In this document: piece by piece, positions 26,839 to 36,440 of the stretch
How positions within the stretch are numbered: position 1 is the first letter of the stretch
How the letters are laid out: the number at the start of each line of letters is the position of its first letter
Assembly (NCBI GenBank): GCA_028280885.1
Contig: JANQKY010000071.1
Coordinates: 19,715 to 83,714, forward strand
Length of the DNA: 64,000 bases
Reading direction: 5' to 3'
DNA from: Tepidamorphus sp.
GTDB taxonomy: Bacteria > Pseudomonadota > Alphaproteobacteria > Rhizobiales > Tepidamorphaceae
Program-made: the position numbers and the translations under genes
Notes under the pieces: model-generated
Databases searched by the model: none
What the model was told of the DNA's origin: nothing
What the model saw: only the letters and a program-made list of their open reading frames with translations

Positions 26839-28875
26839 TCAGACCGCAAGCGCGACCTGTTCGCGCAGCCGCGCCGGCCGGTTGCCGCCCGCCGCGAGGA
26901 TGCGCCGCGCCACGGTGTGCCCCGACAGCACCGCGGCCTGGATGATCCCGGGCGCCAGGCAATCGCCGGCGAGATGGATCTCGCCGATCCCCTCCATCGA
27001 TCGCAATTCGTTCCGCAGATCGTCCCGCGGCGTCCGCGCCCCGACGAACACGATGGCGGGTGAATTGAGATCGACTGCCTGACCCGTCAACGTATCCCGG
27101 AACGTGCCGCCGGCGACGAGCTTCAGATTGGGGCGAAGATCGACGTTCAGGGCGCCGAGCCGCTCGATGATGCGCCCCTGATCCAGCGTGAAATCGGTCC
27201 AGGTCGCGATCATCGGCATCGGCGTCACATAGGTCACCGCGTGCCCGGCGGCGGCGAGACGTTCGGCGATCACGCTCGCCATGTAGAAATGATCGTCGTC
27301 ATAGACGACGAAACGTGACGCCGGCCGATCCGCCAACCCGCCATCCATGATGTCGTCGGGCGTCAGCACCTCGCAATCGCCGATATCGAGCGGGGCGAGG
27401 CTCGTCGAGCCGACCCCGTCGGCCCGCCAGGTGGCGCCGGTGGCAAGCGTGATCGTGTCGGCGCCGAACTCGGCGATGTCGGCGGCACCAAGCGGGCTTT
27501 CCAGGAACAGGGCGGCGTCGGCGCTCTGCGAGAGCTGATAGACCCGGTAGTCGCGCACGCGCGTCCAGCTTGAAAGCCCCGGCAGCCGCGCCTCGCGCGT
27601 CACCCGGCCGCCGGCCTCGCGTGCGGCATCGGCGATCGTGACATGCTGGCCGGCGCGTAAGAGCGTCGTTGCGCATTCCAGCCCCGCCGGCCCGGCGCCG
27701 ACGATCAAATGCGAGCGCCGGCCCGTCGAGATCGCCGGCGCCTCGGGATGCCAGCCGCTGCGCCATTCCTCCGAGATCGTCGGGTTCTGCGTGCAGCGCA
27801 CCGGCAGCCCGTAGCTGTCCATGCTGACGCAGATATTGCAGCCGATGCATTCGCGGATCTCGTCGATGCGGCCGTCGCGGATCTTGGCCGGCAGGAACGG
27901 ATCGGCGATCGACGGACGCGCCGCGCCGATCAGGTCGAGCTGACCCTTGCGAACCATCGAGACCATCTTGTCGGGCGAGGTGAAGCGGCCGACGCCGACG
28001 ACCGGCTTGGTCGTCACCGACTTGACGAAATCGGTGAAGGGCAGCTGAAAGCCTTCCTCGGAAAACCGTGCCGTCTGACTGTCATTCGGCCAGCCGGACA
28101 GGTTGACGTCCCACAGGTCGGGCAGTTCGGCCAGCGCCTCGACCACCTCGCGGCCCTCCCCGTCATGGGTCAGGCCGCCCGGCTTGCCGGGTTCGGCGAC
28201 GCTGAAACGCAGGGCCACCGCCTGCTCGCCGGCGGCAACCTCGAGCGTATCCTCCAGCACCTCCCGCACCAGCCGCAGGCGGTTTTCCAGCGAGCCGCCA
28301 TAGCAATCACTGCGCTGGTTGGTCTGGGCCGACAGGAAATGATTGAAGATCGACAGGTCATGGGCGGCATAGACGTAGAGTATGTCGTAACCGGCGCGCC
28401 TGGCCCGCTCGGCCGCCGCCTTGTGGTCGGCGCGGAAGGCGCGGATATCGGCAAGATCCATCTCGCGCGCCTGCGCGGGCACCTCGGGGCGCAGCACCGG
28501 CAGCGCGCTCGGGCCGATCACGGAAAAGCCGGTGGTCATGTTGCGGGCCCGCATGCCGCCATGGCCAAGCTCGATCGCCGCCAGGCTGCCGTGTTTCTTG
28601 ATCGCCGCCACCTGGGCGGCATGGCGCGGGATATCGCTGTCGTCCCAGATCCGCTCCATCGGATGGTTGGCCATGTCCGAATCCGGGCCGATCTCGCAGA
28701 TCTGCATGGCAACCGTGCCCCAGCCGCCCTCCGCCTTCATGCCGCGCAGCGCGATCGCGCCATGCGGCTGGTTCCAGCCGTGGCCGGTCGCGTGCGGGAC
28801 GGCATAGAAGCGGTTCGGTGCCGTCACCGGGCCGATTTGAACGGGCTCGAACAGGATATCGTAGGGCGATGTCAT
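26839..28875 (-). CDS. Old-yellow-enzyme/4Fe-4S flavoenzyme of the trimethylamine dehydrogenase type
   Basis: At 678 residues it has the three-part layout of trimethylamine/dimethylamine dehydrogenase, 2,4-dienoyl-CoA reductase and N-methylproline demethylase. An FMN TIM barrel occupies about 1-345 (AIELGHGGMRARN, SDCYGGSLENRLRL). A 4Fe-4S site follows: CIGCNICVSMDSYGLPVRC (about 349-367, CxxCxxxC then C). A dinucleotide-binding domain completes it (LIVGAGPAGLECATTLLRAG from about 396). The enzyme likely removes a methyl group from an N-methyl compound or reduces an enoyl system. It starts with an ATG that overlaps the stop of the UPF0261 gene by four bases. Substrate is open; the transporter next door is for organic acids. 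Confidence 0.9.
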   Translation of the reverse strand: MTSPYDILFEPVQIGPVTAPNRFYAVPHATGHGWNQPHGAIALRGMKAEGGWGTVAMQICEIGPDSDMANHPMERIWDDSDIPRHAAQVAAIKKHGSLAAIELGHGGMRARNMTTGFSVIGPSALPVLRPEVPAQAREMDLADIRAFRADHKAAAERARRAGYDILYVYAAHDLSIFNHFLSAQTNQRSDCYGGSLENRLRLVREVLEDTLEVAAGEQAVALRFSVAEPGKPGGLTHDGEGREVVEALAELPDLWDVNLSGWPNDSQTARFSEEGFQLPFTDFVKSVTTKPVVGVGRFTSPDKMVSMVRKGQLDLIGAARPSIADPFLPAKIRDGRIDEIRECIGCNICVSMDSYGLPVRCTQNPTISEEWRSGWHPEAPAISTGRRSHLIVGAGPAGLECATTLLRAGQHVTIADAAREAGGRVTREARLPGLSSWTRVRDYRVYQLSQSADAALFLESPLGAADIAEFGADTITLATGATWRADGVGSTSLAPLDIGDCEVLTPDDIMDGGLADRPASRFVVYDDDHFYMASVIAERLAAAGHAVTYVTPMPMIATWTDFTLDQGRIIERLGALNVDLRPNLKLVAGGTFRDTLTGQAVDLNSPAIVFVGARTPRDDLRNELRSMEGIGEIHLAGDCLAPGIIQAAVLSGHTVARRILAAGGNRPARLREQVALAV

Positions 28876-30113
28876 TGAACTGTGATCCTGACTGTGCCGT
28901 CCGCGATCCAGGCATCGAAGACTTGAAGCGCGGCGTCAGCGAAGGCCTGGTCGTTGATATGGGCATCGATCTCTGTGAGCCGCGCCGGCGGCCTGATGGC
29001 GCTGCGCATCTCGTCGAGGAAGTGGCCGAGCCCTTCCGGATCGTGGGCGGGTTCGCCCGGCCGGTCCCATTCCTCGATGCCCTGCGTGGGCAGCAGCACA
29101 TGGACCGGCGCGGCCGACTGCGCCAGCCGCCGGCCCATCTCGCGCGCGGTCTCCCGGCGCTCCTCGTTGTTCAGCGCCGATGACTTGATCAACCGGTTAT
29201 GGGCATGGAACGGCCGGTCGGCGAAACGCTCGGGGATATCCTGCCAGCCGGCGAAATCGATCAGATCGAGGCAGCCCGGCGCGACAAGCTGGGGGATGTC
29301 GGCCTTACCGGCATTCAGCATCCGGTCCGCCCCGGCATGGATCACCGATCCGGCCATCAGGTTGCCCAGTTCCGGCAGGGCGAAATCCATCACACAGGCA
29401 AAGCCGCCCTGCCCGGCGATCCTCTCATACGCCATGCCGCCCATGCCGGTGGCATGGAAGATCGCCACCTCGAACCCGCGCTCCTCGAGCGCCGGCTTCA
29501 GCTTGCCCATATAGGACAGGCAGGACGAGCCGAGCGACGTCATGCCAACGACCGGCCGGTCGGCAGACGGTTTCTCGACCGCCCGTGCAGCCCCGAGCAC
29601 CGCGCCGGCTGCCTGCGACAGCGACGATTTGCAGATCGAATTGAGGCCGTAGAGCCCGCCCGCCCACAGGATCATCTGCAGGTCGGGCGACAGCCGGTCG
29701 GCCGGGATCAGCGGCGAGTAGGACACCGTCGAGACGATGTATTTGGGAACACCCAGCGGCAGCGCCTGGCAGACGTCCAGCGCCAGATCGGTACCCATCG
29801 TTCCGCCCAGGATGACGACCCCGTCGATCCGGCCGGCCGCGTGAAGCTCCGCAGCCTTGGACGCAGCACCCTGCGCCATGATCTGCATCGCGGTGTTCTC
29901 GTCGCCGCTGTCGATGGCAGCCTGGATCGAGCTTCCGGCCGCCTCGGCCACCGCGTGCTTGGAAATCTCGCAGGGCGTCGACGGATCGCCGAGCACGCTG
30001 ACATCCATCTCCACCACGCCGCCGCCGAGCCGGCGGATGCAGTCGGCCATATAGGCCAGTTCGTCGTCCTTGGTGTCGTAGGTGCCGACGATCAGGATGG
30101 TCCGGTCGGTCAT
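28872..30113 (-). CDS. Tm-1-like ATP-binding protein (UPF0261)
   Basis: The 413-residue protein matches UPF0261/Tm-1 N-terminal-domain proteins: ILIVGTYDTKDDELAYMAD (about 5-23), the GVVILGGTMGTDLALD stretch near 100, and PVVGMTSLGSSCLSYM near 185. Tm-1 binds ATP through this domain; bacterial members have no agreed reaction but often neighbour TIM-barrel or transporter genes. Its ATG overlaps the tctA-like stop by four bases, so transporter, UPF0261 protein and flavoenzyme form one unit. Confidence 0.88.
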   Translation of the reverse strand: MTDRTILIVGTYDTKDDELAYMADCIRRLGGGVVEMDVSVLGDPSTPCEISKHAVAEAAGSSIQAAIDSGDENTAMQIMAQGAASKAAELHAAGRIDGVVILGGTMGTDLALDVCQALPLGVPKYIVSTVSYSPLIPADRLSPDLQMILWAGGLYGLNSICKSSLSQAAGAVLGAARAVEKPSADRPVVGMTSLGSSCLSYMGKLKPALEERGFEVAIFHATGMGGMAYERIAGQGGFACVMDFALPELGNLMAGSVIHAGADRMLNAGKADIPQLVAPGCLDLIDFAGWQDIPERFADRPFHAHNRLIKSSALNNEERRETAREMGRRLAQSAAPVHVLLPTQGIEEWDRPGEPAHDPEGLGHFLDEMRSAIRPPARLTEIDAHINDQAFADAALQVFDAWIADGTVRITVQ

Positions 30114-31600
30114 CTGCTCTTGCCCTTGTCGCTGCGCCAGGCCCGCCAGACGCCCCGGAAATGGCTGGCGACGACGAGCACAATGATGAGGAAGAGGATG
30201 AAGGCGATCGGCCTGTCGATGAAATCGAACGGCGTCTTCACCCGCATCATCGAAGTGCGCAGCTTGGCCTCCATGATGCCGCCCAGCACCATGCCCAGGA
30301 TGATCGGCACGATCGGCAGGTTGAGCCGTTTCAGGATGAAGCCGAAGATCCCGAAGGCGCCCGCCACCGCGCAGTCAACGGCGGAATTGCGCAGGCTGTA
30401 GACCCCGACGAAGCTGAGCGTCAGCACCGCGATGCCGAGAAACCGGGTTGGGATCTCGATGACCCTGAGCAGCGTGTTGGTCGAGAACAATAGGAAGACC
30501 AGCACCAGCACGTTGAGGATGAGCAGCGCCAGATAAAGCGCCACGACGAAATCCATCTGGTTCTGGAACAGGCCCGGTCCGGGCACGACGTTGTGGACGT
30601 AGAAGACCGACAGCATCATCGCCGTCAGCGCCTCGCCGGGGATGCCGAGCGCCAAAAGCGGGATCATCGCGGCCGCCGGCACCGCGTTGTTGGAGGCTTC
30701 CGAGGCGACCAGCCCCTCCGGCGAGCCCCGGCCGAACATCTCAGGCGTGCGCGAGGTCTTCTGGGCGTAGGTGTAGCTCATGAACTGCGCGGTGAACTCG
30801 CCGACGCCCGGGATCATGCCCATCATCACGCCGAAGCCGGAGGCGACCGTCGCCACCCGCTTGTAGAGCGCCAGTTCCTTGAAGCCGGAGAAGAAGCCGC
30901 CGCGGAGGGCGTCGATGTGGGAGCGCTTGTCCGGCTCGACCAGAAGCACGAAGGCCTGGCTGAGCGCAAACAGGCCGAGCACCACGACGATCAGGTCGAT
31001 GCCGCCCGACAGCCAGGACTGGCCGAACGTATAGCGCTGCGAATACTGGATCGGTTCGAGCCCGATCGTGTTCAGGAAGATGCCGAGGCAGGCCAGCATG
31101 CCGGCGGCCATGATCTGGCCGCGATGGGCCAGCACCACCAGGACGATGCCGAGCAGCGCGGCCAGGAAGATCTCGCGGCTGCCGAACATCGGCGCGATCC
31201 AGGCCAGCACCGGCGACAGGGCGATCAGGCAGATGACGGAAAACACGCCGCCGAAGAAGCTCGCCGAATAGGCAAGGCTCAGCGCCCGGCGCGCCTCGCC
31301 CCGCTTCGTCATCGGCGTGCCCTCGTAGGTGGTCAGCGCGTTGACCGCCGTGCCGGGCGTGTTGATCAGGATCGCGGGAATCGCGCCGCCATACATCGAG
31401 CTGCCATAGATGCCGAGCAGCGCCGTCAGCCCGACGATCGGATCGAGCGAGAAGGTGGCCGGCAGCAGGATCGCGATCGCAACGGCCGGACCGACGCCGG
31501 GGATCGCGCCGATGACGACGCCACCAGCCGACCCCACCAAAAGGGCCGCCAGCACGTCCCAGCGCGCCAGGATGGCGAAGGAGGACAGCAGGATATCCAT
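30110..31600 (-). CDS. tctA: Tripartite tricarboxylate transporter large permease (TctA family)
   Basis: The 496-residue membrane protein has about twelve helices with the TctA signature GAIPGVGPAVAIAILLPATF near residue 31 and the second, related stretch GMIPGVGEFTAQFMSY near 260, reflecting the internal duplication of the family. It moves carboxylates with a cation gradient, together with the small TctB and the periplasmic TctC receptor. The gene begins one base after the tctB-like stop. Confidence 0.93.
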   Translation of the reverse strand: MDILLSSFAILARWDVLAALLVGSAGGVVIGAIPGVGPAVAIAILLPATFSLDPIVGLTALLGIYGSSMYGGAIPAILINTPGTAVNALTTYEGTPMTKRGEARRALSLAYSASFFGGVFSVICLIALSPVLAWIAPMFGSREIFLAALLGIVLVVLAHRGQIMAAGMLACLGIFLNTIGLEPIQYSQRYTFGQSWLSGGIDLIVVVLGLFALSQAFVLLVEPDKRSHIDALRGGFFSGFKELALYKRVATVASGFGVMMGMIPGVGEFTAQFMSYTYAQKTSRTPEMFGRGSPEGLVASEASNNAVPAAAMIPLLALGIPGEALTAMMLSVFYVHNVVPGPGLFQNQMDFVVALYLALLILNVLVLVFLLFSTNTLLRVIEIPTRFLGIAVLTLSFVGVYSLRNSAVDCAVAGAFGIFGFILKRLNLPIVPIILGMVLGGIMEAKLRTSMMRVKTPFDFIDRPIAFILFLIIVLVVASHFRGVWRAWRSDKGKSR

Positions 31601-31601
31601 G

Positions 31602-32117
31602 TCAGAAATTCACGATCATGACATTGCGCAGCGCGTCGGGCAGGTACTCGTAGACCGCGCCGCCGGGGATCTTGACCGAAAGCCCGGTCTTGAAGACCAG
31701 CACCACCGCGATGCCGACGCCGGCCGCCAGCCCCAGATGCCGGGCCGAGCGATAGCCGAGCCGCAGGGCGAGCAGCACGGTGAAACAGATCGAGGCGGCC
31801 AGGTAGCCGATGATCGGCACGGCGATCACATAGGCCATGAACCAGACGAAATACTCCACCGCGCGCAGCCAGATCAGCGGTTCCACGCCGCTGGTCGGCA
31901 CCCGGCGCCGATAGGTTTCGGCAAGATAGGCCGCGCCGAACACCACCATGCCGATGACGCCGACCGCCGGCCAGAAGCGCGGCTGCGCGAACATCTGCCC
32001 CTTGGCGGAGAATTTCGTTTCCGCCCCAAGCTGCGACAGCAGGATCAGCGACCCGATCAGAAACGCCGCAGCGAAGAGCATGCTTCCCGGCTGGAAGGGC
32101 CTGGCTTGCTGTTTCAT
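31602..32117 (-). CDS. tctB: Tripartite tricarboxylate transporter small permease (TctB family)
   Basis: The protein is 171 residues with four predicted membrane helices, the TctB pattern. I use the ATG at 32117 (MKQQARPFQPGSM), which follows GGGGGA at a usable distance; an upstream open stretch reads through the intergenic region and has no membrane or signal features. It pairs with the TctA-like permease. Confidence 0.88.
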   Translation of the reverse strand: MKQQARPFQPGSMLFAAAFLIGSLILLSQLGAETKFSAKGQMFAQPRFWPAVGVIGMVVFGAAYLAETYRRRVPTSGVEPLIWLRAVEYFVWFMAYVIAVPIIGYLAASICFTVLLALRLGYRSARHLGLAAGVGIAVVLVFKTGLSVKIPGGAVYEYLPDALRNVMIVNF

Positions 32118-32225
32118 CGCATTTCCCCCGTGCCTGCATCCGGCGACCGTGTGCAGGGTCTTACGTAGAGGATCCGAGCACCGGCCGCATGGCGCGGCCG
32201 GCACGGCGATGTCTGTATTGGACCG

Positions 32226-33161
32226 CTATTCCAGCAGCGCGCCGATCCGGTTGAGCGCCTCTTCGTCGGCGACGATCTGCGCTGCGGCCGCATCGGCATC
32301 CAGCCAGTAAACGGCGGCGCCGGTCTCAGCGGCGAGCGCCTGGGCCCGTTCACCCATCACCGTTTCCTTGGCAACTGCGATGATCTTGTCACGCACGTCC
32401 TGGGGCGTCCCCTTGGGCACGAACAGGCCGTTCCACAGCGCGATATCCAGGTCCGGCGCCGTCTCGCCCATGGTCGGCGCGTCCGGCGTCAGCGGAATGC
32501 GGTCACCGGTGATCGAGGCCAGCACCTTGATATCGTCGAGACAGGGCAGCACCAGTTGCAGGGTCGTGTTGATCACGTCCGCGTCGCCGGAAGCCAGCGT
32601 GTTGCAGTCGAGCATGTCGAAGGCCGCTTCCGAGCCCCACTCGAAACCGGCGGTCTTGGCATAGGCGAGCGTCACGCGGGTCGGCACCAGCGGCGCGCCG
32701 AAATGGCCGAGCGCCAGATCGTTCGACTTCGCGTATTCGGCCATTTCCTCGATCGTGTCGTAGGGCGCGTCACCGGCGGCCGCGAGCACGAAGGGATAGG
32801 TCAGGAAGATCCCCAGCGGATCGAATTTCGCCGGCGCCAGGTCGGGAATGCCGATCTTGTGGCCAATCACCGGAACCGCGATCACGAATGAGCCGATCGT
32901 GTAACCGTCCGGCTCGGCATTGGCCACCTCGATGGCGCCCGGGAACGGCCCGCCGCCACCGCCGGGCTTGTTCACCACGGCGGCGCTCACACCGTAAGTC
33001 TCCTGGAAGTCCTCGGCGATCATCCGCGTCAGCACGTCTTCCAGGTCGCCGGGCGGCCACGGCACGATGAAGCTCACCGGTTTTTCGGGATACTCGGCAA
33101 AGGCAGGCGCGACGCCTGCCATGACAAGGGCAGCGGCGACCGCCGCGACGGATCTTCTCAT
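32226..33161 (-). CDS. tctC: Tripartite tricarboxylate transporter receptor (TctC/Bug family)
   Basis: The 311-residue protein has a signal peptide (MRRSVAAVAAALVMAGVAPAFA) and the Bug receptor core: YPEKPVSFIVPWPPGD at the start of the mature domain, VVNKPGGGGGPFPG near 60, and the C-terminal half with GLFVPKGTPQDVRDKI. Bug receptors bind carboxylated ligands in the periplasm. A 108-base gap (32118-32225), in which I see no clear hairpin, separates it from tctB. A divergent IclR gene lies upstream. Confidence 0.92.
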   Translation of the reverse strand: MRRSVAAVAAALVMAGVAPAFAEYPEKPVSFIVPWPPGDLEDVLTRMIAEDFQETYGVSAAVVNKPGGGGGPFPGAIEVANAEPDGYTIGSFVIAVPVIGHKIGIPDLAPAKFDPLGIFLTYPFVLAAAGDAPYDTIEEMAEYAKSNDLALGHFGAPLVPTRVTLAYAKTAGFEWGSEAAFDMLDCNTLASGDADVINTTLQLVLPCLDDIKVLASITGDRIPLTPDAPTMGETAPDLDIALWNGLFVPKGTPQDVRDKIIAVAKETVMGERAQALAAETGAAVYWLDADAAAAQIVADEEALNRIGALLE

Positions 33162-33197
33162 GGTCCTCTCCTAGTCGATTTTTGTCGATATTTGATT

Positions 33198-33225
33198 AAT
33201 TGGTGCATATAATGATGCATTAACT
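33198..33225. promoter_or_regulatory. AT-rich inverted repeat, probable IclR operator
   Basis: TGCAT and ATGCA (33204-33208 and 33215-33219) form the inner arms of an imperfect palindrome that extends to AATT on one side and TTAA on the other. It lies in the 110-base gap between the divergent tctC-like and IclR genes, in AT-rich DNA, as expected for an operator shared by both. Confidence 0.5.
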
Positions 33226-33271
33226 CCTTAGAAAGAGTCAACTGTTTCGTTCGGTCCGGGAGGCATATGCG

Positions 33272-34018
33272 ATGAGCACGGTGGACAAGGCCTTGTCTGT
33301 GTTGGATTTATTCTCGGAGAGCGAACCGAATCTGGGCCTGTCGGAAATCGCCCGGAAGCTCGGCTGGGACAAATCCAATGTCCGGCGCTATGTCAGCGAT
33401 CTGGCCGGCCGCGGCATCCTCGAACAGAATGCGCGCGACAAGACCTACTGTCTCGGCCCCGCGCTGACGCGGCTGGCGATGGTGCGCGACCGCACCCATC
33501 CGATCGCCAGGCAGTCGCTGGGCATCCTGGAGGATCTCGTCGCTGCGACCGGCGAAACCGCCCATATCAGCACGTTCGTCGCCGGCAAGCTGATGACCAC
33601 CGCGGTGGTGGAGACCACGTTCAAGGGAACGCGGGTCTATATCGACCCCGCCGAGCCCCTGCCCTTTCACGCCACCGGTTCGGGGATCGCCTTTCTGTCG
33701 CACAGCGACGAGGCGCGTGTTTCAGACATCCTGGCGCGCGATTTCGAGGCGTTCACGGCGCAGACACCCGTGGCCGACGCCGAGATCCTGGCTCGCCTCC
33801 AAGCGGCGCGGGAGGCGGGATACGCGCTTGTGGCCGGCTCCTATGAAATCGACGTCGTCGGCGTCGCCGCCCCGATCCTGGGCTTCGACGGCCTTGCCGT
33901 GGGCGCCGTCGCGGTCGCGACGCCGACCGCCCGTTTCGGCGATCAGGTCAAGGAGACCATCATCGCCAATGTGCTCGCCGCCGCGGGGCGGCTCTCCAAG
34001 CTGCATGGCGCTGCGTGA
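33272..34018 (+). CDS. IclR family transcriptional regulator
   Basis: The 248-residue regulator has the IclR winged helix at the N-terminus (ALSVLDLFSESEPNLGLSEIARKLGWDKSNVRRYV, written here as its span 7-41) and the effector domain from about 80, with FHATGSGIAFLS and the closing GAVAVATPTARF segment. GGGAGG lies eight bases before the ATG. Divergent to a TctABC-UPF0261-flavoenzyme operon, it probably controls that operon in response to the transported acid or a product. Confidence 0.92.
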   Translation: MSTVDKALSVLDLFSESEPNLGLSEIARKLGWDKSNVRRYVSDLAGRGILEQNARDKTYCLGPALTRLAMVRDRTHPIARQSLGILEDLVAATGETAHISTFVAGKLMTTAVVETTFKGTRVYIDPAEPLPFHATGSGIAFLSHSDEARVSDILARDFEAFTAQTPVADAEILARLQAAREAGYALVAGSYEIDVVGVAAPILGFDGLAVGAVAVATPTARFGDQVKETIIANVLAAAGRLSKLHGAA

Positions 34019-34062
34019 GCCGGCGATACCGACCCGCGTTATCCGCCTCGCCGCTGCCAGCC

Positions 34063-34123
34063 GGAAACTCCGTGATGGCGTCGCCCCTTATCGTGGAACG
34101 GCGAAACTCCGCCATGGCGTCAG
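34063..34123. repeat. Two direct repeats with a 39-base period
   Basis: GAAACTCCG(T/C)(G/C)ATGGCGTC occurs at about 34064 and 34103 with only a few differences. The 269-base gap between IclR and GntR genes (34019-34287) contains this pair and no gene I can support. The repeats could be a regulator site in front of the GntR gene or remnant sequence. Confidence 0.45.
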
Positions 34124-34287
34124 CCGCCTGTCCTTCAAGGATGTCGTTGACGGCTGTTTCACGGCCCGCTAGGCGGAACTGAAAGACGATGGCAAGGCGG
34201 GGCGATGGCGCGCTTGAAATCAGACGAAAGATGCCCTCTACAATGTCTGCGAACGTCGGCAATCCGCCGGCCTGCCGGGTTGGCCAT

Positions 34288-34974
34288 ATGAACAAGGATA
34301 CCAAGGGCGCGGATACCAAGCCGCGGGCAAGCGCCTCAGACCGCATCGTGCGCGATGTTCTGCGCGGGCTCTACGAAGGCCGGTACGTCGCCGGACAGCG
34401 GCTGGTCGAGCCGGATCTCGTCACGCGCTACAATGTCAGCCGCTCCTCGGTGCGCGAGGCGATCAAGCGGCTCGCCGCCCAGGGTGTCGTCGAGGCGCAG
34501 CACAATCGCGGCGCCCGCATCCGCCAATTGACCCGCAAGGAAGCACGCAACATCCTGATGATCACCGAGGTGATCGTCGGACTGGCGGCACGCCTTGCCG
34601 CCGAGAACATCGATCAGACCGGCGCGCGTGCCGACCTTGAGCAGGCGCTGGCAGCGCTGATGGACGCCAACACAGACGACAACCGCTACGATTTCGTGCG
34701 GATGCGCAACCGGTTTCACCGGACCATGGCGCGCATCAGCGGCAGCCCGGAACTCGAGCAGACGCTTGCCAATCTGCAGGTCCATCTGGTTCGCAACCGG
34801 CTCGTCATGAAGCCGGAAGACCGGGCGGCGTCCTACAAACGGATCGCCGATGCGATCCTGAACGGCGATGGCGTGGCGGCCGAGGACGCCGCGCGGCGCC
34901 ATGTTCGCGTCATGATCGATCTGCTCGACCAGGTCTATGTCCCGCCTTTCCTCGGCGAGGAAACGGTCGACTGA
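34288..34974 (+). CDS. GntR family regulator (FadR/FCD type)
   Basis: From the ATG at 34288 the protein is 228 residues. It has the winged helix with recognition helix VSRSSVREAIKRLAAQGVVEA and an FCD domain with MRNRFHRTMARISGSPEL and ARRHVRVMIDLL, which carry metal-binding residues. Starts at 34189 or 34243 are also open, and none has a strong ribosome site, so the N-terminus is uncertain. It is convergent with the acyl-CoA dehydrogenase gene and may control the fatty- or cyclic-acid genes that follow. Confidence 0.88.
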   Translation: MNKDTKGADTKPRASASDRIVRDVLRGLYEGRYVAGQRLVEPDLVTRYNVSRSSVREAIKRLAAQGVVEAQHNRGARIRQLTRKEARNILMITEVIVGLAARLAAENIDQTGARADLEQALAALMDANTDDNRYDFVRMRNRFHRTMARISGSPELEQTLANLQVHLVRNRLVMKPEDRAASYKRIADAILNGDGVAAEDAARRHVRVMIDLLDQVYVPPFLGEETVD

Positions 34975-35004
34975 TCAGTCGGCCCGGGGTTGGTCGGCCC
35001 GGGA

Positions 35005-36303
35005 TCAGTCGGCCCGATCGCCGGTCGCGTAGATCCCTTCGCCCAGCGCCTTGTCACTGAGCGCCGGCCCCCAGCCGTCGATGCCGCCGCGACTGTTGCT
35101 GCCGGCCAGTTTCCTGAATTCCATCCGGGCCAGCTGATCGCGGTGGACCTCGTCCGGCCCGTCCGCCAGGCGCAGCAGGCGGGCCGTGGCATAGGCGGTC
35201 GCGGTGCCGAAATCGTTGCTGGTGCCGCCGCCGCCGAAGGCCTGGATTGCCCAGTCGATAACGGTGCAGGCCATGTTCGGCACCGCCACCTTGATCATCG
35301 CGATCTCGGCGCGTGCCTCCTTGTTGCCGACGGTGTCCATCATGTGCGCGGTCCGCAGCGTCAGGAGCCGGCACTGTTCGATCATGATGCGCGCTTCGGC
35401 GACCCGCTCGCGGGTCACGGACTGTTCCGAAACCGGCTTGCCGAAGGCGACCCGCCGGGTCGTGCGCAGGCACATCCGGGCCAGCGCCCGTTCGGCAAGG
35501 CCGATCAGCCGCATGCAATGATGGATCCGGCCCGGCCCGAGCCGCCCCTGGGCGATTTCGAACCCCCTGCCCTCGCCGAGCAACATGTTGGCGGCCGGCA
35601 CCCGCACATTCTCGAACACCACCTCGGCGGCCCGGTCGGGAACGCCATAGTAGCCGAACACCGGAATCGATCGCCGCACCGTGACGCCCGGCGTCTCCTT
35701 TGGCACCAGGATCATCGACTGCTGCCGGTAGGGCTCGGCCTCCGGGTCGGTCTTGCCCATGAAGATCAGGATCTTGCAGCGCGGATCCGTCGCGCCGGTC
35801 GTGTACCACTTGTGGCCGTTGATCACGTAGCTGTCGCCGTCGCGCGCGATGCGGCTTTCGATATTCCTGGCATCCGAGGAGGCGACGTCCGGCTCGGTCA
35901 TCGCAAACGAGGAGCGGATCTCGCCGGCAAGCAGTGGTGTCAGCCAGGCACTCTGTTGCTCAGGCGTACCGTAGCGCGCGAGCACTTCCATGTTGCCCGT
36001 GTCGGGCGCCGAACAGTTGAACACTTCAGGCGCGAGATGCGACCGGCCCATGATCTCGCACAGCGGCGCGTAGTCCCGGTTGGAAAGCCCCGCGCCATGC
36101 TCGCTTTCGGGCAGGAACAGGTTCCACAGGCCGGCCGCCCGCGCCAGCGGCTTCAGTTCCTCGACCACCGGCTGGACGCCCCAGGGCCCGATCTCTTCCG
36201 ATTCCCGATAGAACCGCTTTTCGTTCGGATAGACGTGCTCCTCCATGAACGACAGCAGGCGCTGTTCCAGCGCGGCGGCCTTGGCGGAGATATCGGGGAT
36301 CAT
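35005..36303 (-). CDS. Acyl-CoA dehydrogenase family protein
   Basis: The 432-residue flavoprotein has the acyl-CoA dehydrogenase pattern: [17 protein letters not shown] (FAD/substrate loop), [38 protein letters not shown] and the C-terminal [15 protein letters not shown] region, where the catalytic base or FAD contact lies. It resembles the ACAD10/11-type bacterial members, which act on unusual or long acyl groups. The ATG at 36303 follows GAGG by about ten bases; 30 residues of open frame upstream are not needed. It is divergent from an epoxide hydrolase gene. Confidence 0.92.
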   Translation of the reverse strand: MIPDISAKAAALEQRLLSFMEEHVYPNEKRFYRESEEIGPWGVQPVVEELKPLARAAGLWNLFLPESEHGAGLSNRDYAPLCEIMGRSHLAPEVFNCSAPDTGNMEVLARYGTPEQQSAWLTPLLAGEIRSSFAMTEPDVASSDARNIESRIARDGDSYVINGHKWYTTGATDPRCKILIFMGKTDPEAEPYRQQSMILVPKETPGVTVRRSIPVFGYYGVPDRAAEVVFENVRVPAANMLLGEGRGFEIAQGRLGPGRIHHCMRLIGLAERALARMCLRTTRRVAFGKPVSEQSVTRERVAEARIMIEQCRLLTLRTAHMMDTVGNKEARAEIAMIKVAVPNMACTVIDWAIQAFGGGGTSNDFGTATAYATARLLRLADGPDEVHRDQLARMEFRKLAGSNSRGGIDGWGPALSDKALGEGIYATGDRAD

Positions 36304-36440
36304 GGGCGTTGCCTCTTTCGACCTTTCATTCGGCGGGAATGGTAGCGTAGCGGGTGCAGTTCGCCAAGATCGTCTGACGAAAATGATTGACATAATTGCT
36401 ATGCGAAACGAAGATGCGTCTCAGTCTGAGGAGGGTGCAA

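Noticed and set aside
36361..36440. A further ATTGT-N3-ACAAT operator before the epoxide hydrolase
   Set aside because: TTGACATAATTGC in this gap does not have inverted arms matching the pattern.
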